From Oscillospiraceae bacterium (GTDB lineage: Bacteria > Bacillota > Clostridia > Oscillospirales > Oscillospiraceae): DNA of 56,361 nt. Numbering within the stretch: the first letter of the stretch is position 1; each line of letters begins with the position of its first letter. Below the pieces are notes generated by a model. It had not been told where the DNA came from. It saw only the letters and a list, made by a program, of their open reading frames with translations, and did no database searches. Both the position numbers and the translations under genes were made by a program. This document shows positions 50,631 to 56,361 of this stretch, piece after piece. The stretch lies in NCBI GenBank assembly GCA_009779845.1, contig WRBE01000011.1:1-56361 (forward strand), in the 5' to 3' direction.

Positions 50631-50983
50631 GGCTTGCCCGCCCCGGATATCTCCCACAAGCCCAGCTTGTCCATCATCCGGCAAAAATCCCGCTCTAGCT
50701 CAGAGTAGGCGGCGTATCGGCTTTTCACCCGGGCCACGATGACAATGTCTTGACCCCGGCGGATACTACTCTCACAATGACGGTAAATTTCCCGCAGTCT
50801 TCGCCGCACTTTGTTGCGTACTACCGCTTTGCCCACCTTGGTACCGACAGTAATACCCAATCGGCTCATCCCACGGCGGTTTTTCCGGCAGTAGACGGCA
50901 ATGAGTCCTGTAGCAACGCTTTTCCCGTTGTTATATACCCTACGGAATTCATAATTTTGTTTGATGGAGGTGGTACAGATCAC
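50627..50983 (-). CDS. rnpA: Ribonuclease P protein component
   Basis: RnpA is the protein subunit of RNase P, which matures the 5' ends of tRNAs. The 118-residue protein has the N-terminal NYEFRRVYNNGKSVATGLIAVYC, the central signature RLGITVGTKVGKAVVRNKVRRRLREIYR and the C-terminal DIVIVARVKSRYAAYSELERDF. The start is GTG at 50983 because GAGGTGA lies 5 bases upstream; earlier in-frame codons give non-homologous residues. The gene lies just downstream of a mini-element that separates it from rpmH. Confidence 0.94.
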   Translation of the reverse strand: MICTTSIKQNYEFRRVYNNGKSVATGLIAVYCRKNRRGMSRLGITVGTKVGKAVVRNKVRRRLREIYRHCESSIRRGQDIVIVARVKSRYAAYSELERDFCRMMDKLGLWEISGAGKP

Positions 50984-51025
50984 AAAGCTCACCTCAAAAA
51001 ATTTTTGAACCAGAAAGGCCACAAG

Positions 51026-51181
51026 GGGGTTTCTTCAAACCCAACGTGACTGTATTCTCAAGTGATTTTTCCGCAGGACAAGGCAAATTTCCGCAGGAAT
51101 CATTGCTTTATTGCAAGGAAATTCAACGCAGTCAGGCGGGAAAAGCACCGAAAAGACGGTTGCGTTGGGTTTAAAGATACC
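51026..51181. repeat. Mini-element E2 with terminal inverted repeats, between rpmH and rnpA
   Basis: The ends GGGGGTTTCTTCAAACCCAACG (about 51026-51047) and its imperfect complement (about 51160-51181) form long inverted repeats with about 20 of 22 matching positions. The interior has TTTCCGCAGGA twice and the core GCAAG..CAACGCAGT..GGCGG..ACCG..AAGACG..TTGC that is shared with element E1 at 20441-20580. No ORF. It occupies the gap that is normally short in the rpmH-rnpA operon. Confidence 0.7.
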
Positions 51182-51243
51182 CCCAAGGGCGGTTAGCCGT
51201 AACCGCCCGAGCTTATCGGTTCATTCGTGTGTGTAAGGCGCAC

Positions 51244-51378
51244 CTACAGCGTCAATCTGCTGCGACCCTTTGCACGGCGGCGGGCCAATACGTTGCGGCC
51301 GCTTCTTGTCCGCATCCGCTTGCGAAACCCATGCTCTTTCGAGCGGTGTCTTTTTTTCGGCTGATAAGTCCGAAGCAT
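51244..51378 (-). CDS. rpmH: Ribosomal protein L34
   Basis: The 44-residue protein is the basic L34 protein of the large ribosomal subunit, with [22 protein letters not shown] and [15 protein letters not shown]. Length is exactly typical. GGAGGTG lies about 10 bases before the ATG at 51378. A consensus sigma-A promoter is 40 bases upstream. In most Firmicutes it is divergent from dnaA; here the divergent gene is a peptide-binding lipoprotein. Confidence 0.98.
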   Translation of the reverse strand: MLRTYQPKKRHRSKEHGFRKRMRTRSGRNVLARRRAKGRSRLTL

Positions 51379-51418
51379 CTTCCCAGCACCTCCTATCAGG
51401 CAATTCTCGTGAGGGTAT

Positions 51419-51447
51419 ATTATACATGACAACCTACAGGCTGTCAA
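51419..51447 (-). promoter_or_regulatory. Consensus sigma-A promoter of rpmH
   Basis: Reading leftward: TTGACA (51442-51447), a 17-base spacer and TATAAT (51419-51424). Both hexamers are perfect. It should drive rpmH-rnpA-yidD-yidC-jag strongly. Confidence 0.95.
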
Positions 51448-51483
51448 TCATTTTCGAGGTAGCGGTGATATGGCTCCCCTTCC

Positions 51484-51512
51484 TTGCGCCCCTACCCAAA
51501 TTCTGCTATACT
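51484..51512 (+). promoter_or_regulatory. Sigma-A promoter of the peptide-binding lipoprotein
   Basis: TTGCGC (51484-51489), a 17-base spacer and TATACT (51507-51512), about 65 bases before the start codon. It is divergent from the rpmH promoter with about 40 bases between the two -35 boxes. Confidence 0.65.
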
Positions 51513-51576
51513 ATCACAGACCATTAAATCGTGGGGGAACGTGATGTTTCCACTTATCATATAGGAGATGCGTATC

Positions 51577-53139
51577 ATGAAAAAACTAACCATTCTCTTC
51601 CTGCTTCTTCTACTGGCCCTCTCCGTTATATTGGGCGGCTGCACAGGTGCCGGACAGACAACGGGAGAGGATAACCTTGCCGTTACAGGCAACGCACCGC
51701 CCACAGGAACGCCTATCCTCGGCGGCGAAATTGTTGTCGGGATCGCACAAGATTTGGGGAGTAGTTTTGACCCCCACCAGATGGCGGCAGCGGGAACTGC
51801 GGGACTCCGGGAAGTGTTATTTAACGTCTTTGAAGGTTTGGTACGCCCCACGCCGGACGGGGAACTGATTCCAGCGGTGGCGGAGTCTTTCTCTGTGGAC
51901 GGGGCCGTCTACACCTTCACCTTGCGGGAGGGTGTGCGGTTTCACAACGGAGAATTGGTGACAGTCGAGGATATTGTATACTCCATTGCGCGTAGTGCTG
52001 ATGCTGAACATGTTTCTACCTTCGTGTCGGCGTTTTCTGTAATCACCCGTATTGAAGCGATTGACGACCGGACGGTGGAAATTGAAATCGAGGCCCCGGA
52101 CAACGCATTCCTCGCCCTGCTCACCATTGCCATTATCCCGGCGGGGTACGACGATCAGTCCCACAATCCTATCGGGACAGGGCCGTTTCAGTTCGTGTCC
52201 CACACGCCCCAAGACAGCCTGATTCTCCAACGGTTTGACGAGTATTGGGGCAAGCCCGCCTATTTAGAGCAGGTGACCTTTCGCATCTTCGGTTCTGGGG
52301 ACGCTATGGCCATGGCACTGTCCGCCGGGGCCGTGGATATTGCCGGACAATTGACATCAGACATGGTGCGGCAGATGCCGGACGACTACTATTATCTGGC
52401 GGGGCCCATGAACCTGGTACAGGCCCTGTGGCTCAATAATTTGGTGCCGCCATTAGACGATGTGCGGGTACGTCAGGCACTGGCCTACGCCATTGATGTG
52501 GAAGAAATCATCGCCCTGCTCTATGACGGAGAAGGGTTCCCCATTGGTAGCTCCATGCCCCCCTCTTTTTCCCGTTATTTTCATGATGGGCTCATCGGCA
52601 CCTACGCCACGAACCGTGACAGAGCCAGAGATTTATTAGAACAGGCGGGGTTCCCCGATGGATTTGACCTGACTATCACCGTGCCGGGTAACCAGACCCC
52701 TCATGTCCTCACGGCAGAGATACTGGTCGAGCAGCTCCGTACAGTGGGCATAACCGCCACGATTGACTTAGTAGAATGGGCTTGGTGGCTGTCTGAGGTC
52801 AACAGCGGCCGGAATTTCCAAACCACCATCACGGGCATCGCCGCCCGGGATATCACGGCCCGGTCTTTTATGGAGCGGTGGGTGTCGGATAATAGCCGCA
52901 ATTTTATCAATTTCTACTCGCCGGAGTATGACGCAATTTTTGAACAGGCGCAACACACCACAGATGAGGCAGAGCAAGTGCGCCTGTACCGGGAACTGCA
53001 AGAGATTGTAACCCAAGAGGCGGGTAGTGTGTTTTTACAGGATTTGGTGAACTTCGTCGGGATTAACGGTAGACTCGCCGGGTGGCAATTTTATTCGATT
53101 TATGTAATGGACTTGGCAACAGTGTATTTTGTGGAGTAA
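51577..53139 (+). CDS. Family 5 extracellular solute-binding lipoprotein (OppA/DppA-like)
   Basis: The 520-residue protein has a lipoprotein signal (residues 1-19, ending ILGGC) and the SBP_bac_5 fold. Landmarks are EVLFNVFEGLVRPTPDGELIPAVAESFSVDGAVYTFTLREGVRFHNGELVTVEDIVYSI, VGTGPFQF-like HNPIGTGPFQFV and DVRVRQALAYAIDVEEI. Members bind oligopeptides, dipeptides or nickel for ABC import. No permease or ATPase genes are adjacent, so it is an orphan binding protein here. The ATG at 51577 is preferred because TAGGAG lies 9 bases upstream. A bidirectional terminator follows. Confidence 0.93.
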   Translation: MKKLTILFLLLLLALSVILGGCTGAGQTTGEDNLAVTGNAPPTGTPILGGEIVVGIAQDLGSSFDPHQMAAAGTAGLREVLFNVFEGLVRPTPDGELIPAVAESFSVDGAVYTFTLREGVRFHNGELVTVEDIVYSIARSADAEHVSTFVSAFSVITRIEAIDDRTVEIEIEAPDNAFLALLTIAIIPAGYDDQSHNPIGTGPFQFVSHTPQDSLILQRFDEYWGKPAYLEQVTFRIFGSGDAMAMALSAGAVDIAGQLTSDMVRQMPDDYYYLAGPMNLVQALWLNNLVPPLDDVRVRQALAYAIDVEEIIALLYDGEGFPIGSSMPPSFSRYFHDGLIGTYATNRDRARDLLEQAGFPDGFDLTITVPGNQTPHVLTAEILVEQLRTVGITATIDLVEWAWWLSEVNSGRNFQTTITGIAARDITARSFMERWVSDNSRNFINFYSPEYDAIFEQAQHTTDEAEQVRLYRELQEIVTQEAGSVFLQDLVNFVGINGRLAGWQFYSIYVMDLATVYFVE

Positions 53140-53160
53140 GTAGTCGATCATATATCTATC

Positions 53161-53194
53161 AGGCAGGGGCGGAATTAGAATTCCGCCCCTGCCT
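53161..53194. terminator. Bidirectional terminator between convergent genes
   Basis: AGGCAGGGGCGGAATT (53161-53176) pairs perfectly over 16 bases with 53179-53194. It lies between the binding-protein stop and the ylbJ stop. T-rich flanks are weak, but the position is typical. Confidence 0.8.
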
Positions 53195-53199
53195 AAGTG

Positions 53200-54381
53200 T
53201 TACCGTTCTAATTCCCACTTTCTCGTCGAAAACAAAGTAAAGAGGATTCCCACCAGCAAGAGTCCCGTTGCGGCTAACGATGAGAGCCGCAGACTGGTAT
53301 AAAAATCTGTGCCTGCGATGCTATAAACCCCTTCGGCTAACGTGGCCGCTACGGTGGTGTCCAGCGGAACCAAGCGCACCAGCAGGAAAATCAAGGCCGC
53401 AGAAAGACCGCCGTGGAGGAAATTGCCCAAAATATAGCTCCGCACCGAGAGGCCGCTGCCGCCGATGAAACTGAGCACCTGACAGTGGACAGACAACCCC
53501 GCCCAGCCCAGCATAAACGCCGCCATAGCAATAGCGGAAGGCACCTGCCCCGCCACATCCCGCAAACTCCACACCCCGGAGGAGAGTTCAATGAGGCCGA
53601 TGAGCAGAGTAGAGGCCCATTCCGCATCGAAGCCTAGGCTTGCAAACAGTGTGCCTAGTCCCTCGGCGGCGGCGGGGATTGCCCCGGCCAGAAATAACAG
53701 GCGGATGAATACAGTGAAAAAAATGACAAACCCACAGATGCTCAGGGTCGCTTGAAAGGCACCGGTGACGCTGTTCACAAACCCTTGACTAAACCGTACT
53801 GTCTGTATAGGGCTATCGGTTTTTTTCTGTTTCGGGGCAACAGACTGCTGCCTTATACCCCAGCCACGGAAGAGAACCCCCACCAAAACCGATGCGACTG
53901 CGTGGGCCGCATAGAGCATTAACCCCACCCGGCTGCTGGCAAAGATTCCCACGCCCACCACACCCAGAATAAATGCCGGGCCAGAGTTGTTGGAGAACGC
54001 CAACAGCCGCTCTGCCTCTACTTTTGATATCTGGTCACTCTCATATAGGGCCACCGCCGTCTTGGCCCCCACGGGATAGCCCCCTACAAAGCCCAAGACA
54101 AACGCCGAGGCCGCCACGCCACTGACACGAAACATAGGCCGCATCACAGGCTCTAGCGCACGACCAAAATACCGGGTCAGCCCCAGCTGCACCATGAGAG
54201 TGGAGAGGACGAAAAAAGGAAACAAGGATGGGATAATCACATTTGCAGACAGAGAAAGCCCGTCAATCGCGGCCCCCACCGCTTCTTGCGGAAACCCAAG
54301 CAGGGCCGCCACCGCCAGGGCCAGACCCAAGATAATCAATAGGTCATATAGCTTACGGTGCGCCAACACACGCCACAGCAT
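53200..54381 (-). CDS. ylbJ: Sporulation integral membrane protein YlbJ
   Basis: The 393-residue protein has about eight to ten membrane segments and matches the YlbJ/nucleoside-recognition (Gate) family. Diagnostic parts are LSANVIIPSLFPFFVLSTLMVQLGL, GFVGGYPVGAKTAVALYESDQISKVEAERLLAFSNNSGPAFILG and SLSVHCQVLSFIGGSGL. Family length is about 400. YlbJ is made in the mother cell under sigma-E in Bacillus and is needed for the spore cortex. AAAGGGGG precedes the ATG. A small 14-base palindrome, TATAGT-TG-ACTATA, lies at 54407-54420 upstream. Confidence 0.94.
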   Translation of the reverse strand: MLWRVLAHRKLYDLLIILGLALAVAALLGFPQEAVGAAIDGLSLSANVIIPSLFPFFVLSTLMVQLGLTRYFGRALEPVMRPMFRVSGVAASAFVLGFVGGYPVGAKTAVALYESDQISKVEAERLLAFSNNSGPAFILGVVGVGIFASSRVGLMLYAAHAVASVLVGVLFRGWGIRQQSVAPKQKKTDSPIQTVRFSQGFVNSVTGAFQATLSICGFVIFFTVFIRLLFLAGAIPAAAEGLGTLFASLGFDAEWASTLLIGLIELSSGVWSLRDVAGQVPSAIAMAAFMLGWAGLSVHCQVLSFIGGSGLSVRSYILGNFLHGGLSAALIFLLVRLVPLDTTVAATLAEGVYSIAGTDFYTSLRLSSLAATGLLLVGILFTLFSTRKWELER

Positions 54382-54496
54382 AGCAGTGCCCCCTTTGACT
54401 GCAAAGTATAGTTGACTATATGCATAAGGGGGCCTGTTTCAGTCCAAGGGTGACAGGCTCTCTAACAAGTGGAACCTTCTGGTTCTTCGGCTTTAT

Positions 54497-54525
54497 TTGA
54501 CGAATAGAGTCAGTTATAGTACACT
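54497..54525 (+). promoter_or_regulatory. Sigma-A promoter of the SLH-amidase gene
   Basis: TTGACG (54497-54502), a 17-base spacer and TACACT (54520-54525), about 38 bases before the start codon. Confidence 0.72.
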
Positions 54526-54562
54526 GGACACACAATGCACACTGAATCTATGGAGGATCATC

Positions 54563-56185
54563 ATGTATACAGACAGAGAAGAGGCCGCCAAACGGCCATG
54601 TTGGGGGCGACGGTTTATACGGCGCATGATCGCTTTGCTCCTCTGCGCTATCGTACTGAGTTCTTTACCGGCAATTGCTGTAGAAGAAGATAGCTTCACC
54701 GTCACATTCTATTTGAATGCCGGCCAACCGGCGCAAGTTTATTACCAAGCAACAGTGCTGTCCGGGAATCGCATGATAGACTTCGCACCGCCGGAGCGGG
54801 AAGCGTATCTATTCATCGGTTGGTATCATGACCCTTATGGGGACATCCGTTTTGATTGGAACACGCCAATTGTAGAAGATTTATCTCTCTATGCACGATG
54901 GATGCCAGAAGAACCCACAGACCAAATCCGAGAACACCATGCGTTTCTTATCGGGGATCCGGAAGGGCACATTCTCCCCCGTGACAACATTTCCCGGGCA
55001 GAGGTAGCCACCATCTTCTTTCGTCTGATTACAGACGAGCACCGCACAGAAATTTGGACGCAAGAAAACCCGTTCCCGGATGTCAATCTCTACAATTGGT
55101 TTAACAACGCAGTATCCACCATGACCAATGACGGCCTGTTTTATGGTCTGCCGGACGGTTCTTTCGGCCCCCAACAAGAGCTGTCCCGCGCACAACTGGC
55201 CACGATTATGGTGCGGTTTCGGAGCTTGGCCGCAGATGATTTTGACTTAGACGAAGACCGATTCACCGACATTTCCGGCCACTGGGCGGAGACTGAAATC
55301 AATATCGCAGCCTATCAGGGCTGGGTGCAAGGCATCGGCGCTGAACGCTTTGCGCCAAACGACATAGTGAGCCGTGCCGAAGCCGCCGCTATGATTAGCC
55401 GGATGCTGGGCCGCCCACCCCAAGTGATTGAGAATTTACATCCGGATATGCTGACTTGGCCGGACAATCCACCCGGCGGGTATCGGCACCGCCCCCGCAT
55501 CAATGACCCGCAACTTACCTTTGCGGGAGACCTCATCCGGCGCCCGGAGACCAACGCCATTGTCCTGCACCACCTACATGCCGATGCGCCAATCCAGAAC
55601 ATACACCAAGGGCACTTGAACCAAGGTTGGCTCGGTTTTGCGTACCACTTCCAAGTGGACAAAGACGGGTCTATTTGGCTTGGCCGGCCTTTAGAATATA
55701 TTGGTGCCCATACAGCCGGGTACAATGCCAGTACCATCGGCGTTGTGGTCAGAGGGCGGTATGACACCGTGGACACGGTGATGCCCAACGCACAGTTTAA
55801 CGCTTTGGTAGAGCTGCTGCACTACATACAGGGTATCTACAGCGGAATCCAACCACTATCCATCTACTCCTGTATCAAGCCACAGCAAGAAAATGCACGC
55901 CCCCTCCCCCTCTTCGGGCACAGAGACCTCACCCCCACCGCCTGCCCCGGCCGATTTTTCCCGATGGAAGAAGTACGCTCCGGTCAGTATCGGGGGAACC
56001 ATCAAGAAACCTTCGTCTATGTAGCCGCCACTTGGTACTACCTGTACATGCAAGAGGCCGGGAACTCCTATCAATACATCCGGAGAGCCGACGGCAGTTA
56101 CGAGACTTGGCTGGAATTATTACCGCCCCGGGATTGGACTGTGCTCAACCACCCGAATTCAAAGCCTTGGCATATATATCAGTAA
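54563..56185 (+). CDS. SLH-anchored N-acetylmuramoyl-L-alanine amidase (Amidase_2/PGRP type)
   Basis: The 540-residue secreted protein has a basic N-terminus and a signal segment (about 20-42, MIALLLCAIVLSSLPAIA). One InlB/Flg_new-like repeat lies at about 46-115 (FYLNAGQPAQVYY..FIGWYHDPYGDI). Three SLH repeats follow between about 130 and 310 (FPDVNLYNWFNNAV, FTDISGHWAETEI). The C-terminal amidase of the AmpD/PGRP type runs from about 325 to 500, with zinc-site residues in NAIVLHHLHADA (His) and FGHRDLTPTACPGRFF (His, Cys). It likely trims peptidoglycan while held to the wall by SLH domains. TGGAGG lies 6 bases before the ATG at 54563. It has its own promoter and terminator. Confidence 0.93.
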   Translation: MYTDREEAAKRPCWGRRFIRRMIALLLCAIVLSSLPAIAVEEDSFTVTFYLNAGQPAQVYYQATVLSGNRMIDFAPPEREAYLFIGWYHDPYGDIRFDWNTPIVEDLSLYARWMPEEPTDQIREHHAFLIGDPEGHILPRDNISRAEVATIFFRLITDEHRTEIWTQENPFPDVNLYNWFNNAVSTMTNDGLFYGLPDGSFGPQQELSRAQLATIMVRFRSLAADDFDLDEDRFTDISGHWAETEINIAAYQGWVQGIGAERFAPNDIVSRAEAAAMISRMLGRPPQVIENLHPDMLTWPDNPPGGYRHRPRINDPQLTFAGDLIRRPETNAIVLHHLHADAPIQNIHQGHLNQGWLGFAYHFQVDKDGSIWLGRPLEYIGAHTAGYNASTIGVVVRGRYDTVDTVMPNAQFNALVELLHYIQGIYSGIQPLSIYSCIKPQQENARPLPLFGHRDLTPTACPGRFFPMEEVRSGQYRGNHQETFVYVAATWYYLYMQEAGNSYQYIRRADGSYETWLELLPPRDWTVLNHPNSKPWHIYQ

Positions 56186-56197
56186 GCTTAGAAATAG

Positions 56198-56238
56198 ACA
56201 GGCCCGCTGTGCGATATCACACAGCGGGCCTGTTTTTG
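56198..56238 (+). terminator. Intrinsic terminator after the SLH-amidase gene
   Basis: ACAGGCCCGCTGTG (56198-56211) pairs perfectly with CACAGCGGGCCTGT (56220-56233), followed by TTTTG. It lies about 12 bases after the stop. The last 120 bases of the window hold nothing recognised. Confidence 0.93.
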
Positions 56239-56361
56239 TCCGATAGACCAGCTATAAAATGTCAAGCACAAATTTTATGATTTCGGAGGTGCCGGTAGAT
56301 ATGGACGATTTTCACGAAGGATAGCGAAAATGATATTGCAGAGTTTTCTGGCAACCGCCCC

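Overview
The window looks like a chromosomal segment of an anaerobic, endospore-forming Gram-positive bacterium of class Clostridia, probably an uncultured Oscillospiraceae/Ruminococcaceae-type lineage. Evidence: many sporulation and germination genes (GerA-type receptor subunits, GerW, YabP, YabQ, YlbJ, CotJ proteins, CwlD), a lipoteichoic-acid-synthase-like sulfatase, S-layer-homology proteins, type III glutamine synthetase, an IspH-S1 fusion of the kind known from Clostridia, and AGGAGG-like ribosome binding sites. Base composition is moderately GC-rich. No prophage, CRISPR array, rRNA or complete insertion sequence was seen.

Layout. 0.1-2.8 kb: leftward germinant-receptor operon (A and C subunits). 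2.9-8.1 kb: rightward cluster of M50 protease, scpA, scpB, DUF2953, gerW, D,D-carboxypeptidase and rluB. 8.2-13.5 kb: a small AT-rich membrane protein, a dispersed repeat, then RpiR regulator-cmk-plsC-ispH/S1 joined by stop/start overlaps. 13.6-18.0 kb: leftward lipoprotein, SLH protein and glnN. 18.0-18.75 kb: two inverted copies of the dispersed repeat. 18.75-24.5 kb: leftward housekeeping genes (Nif3-like, trmK, tRNA-Arg, DivIVA-like, SLOG, CD1247-like, efp, aminopeptidase, yqeG). 24.6-26.7 kb: an unassigned protein and a YgeW-type carbamoyltransferase. 26.9-34.6 kb: leftward envelope cluster (FHA-FtsW, class B PBP, LtaS-like, a weakly ThyX-like protein) plus an M23 peptidase. 35.0-39.8 kb: an accessory island with a 951-residue BACON/FN3/InlB-repeat protein ending in a metzincin-like protease motif, followed by two paralogous lipoproteins. 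39.9-44.9 kb: sporulation block (yabP-yabQ-divIC-yabR, cotJ, cwlD) and radA. 45-47.4 kb: self-contained MerR-ABC exporter operon. 47.5-51.4 kb: leftward rpmH-rnpA-yidD-yidC-jag block with an XRE regulator. 51.5-56.2 kb: an orphan peptide-binding lipoprotein, ylbJ, and an SLH-anchored amidase.

How the genes fit together. Most of the window serves envelope growth and spore biology: peptidoglycan synthesis (FtsW/PBP pair), remodelling (D,D-carboxypeptidase, CwlD, M23, amidase), coat (CotJ) and germination (GerA, GerW). Genes are tightly packed; ATGA-type stop/start overlaps recur and suggest translational coupling. Several sigma-A promoters are nearly consensus, a sigma-E-like promoter precedes yabP, and a textbook MerR operator precedes the ABC operon.

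The least explained parts are the accessory island at 35-39.8 kb, two families of non-coding repeats (a composite repeat of about 200-360 bp in three copies, and two mini-elements bounded by inverted repeats, one lying between rpmH and rnpA), and unusual gene architectures (CotJA-CotJB fusion, FHA-FtsW fusion, yabQ overlapping divIC by about 200 nt). All family calls come from reading motifs by eye; no database search was run.
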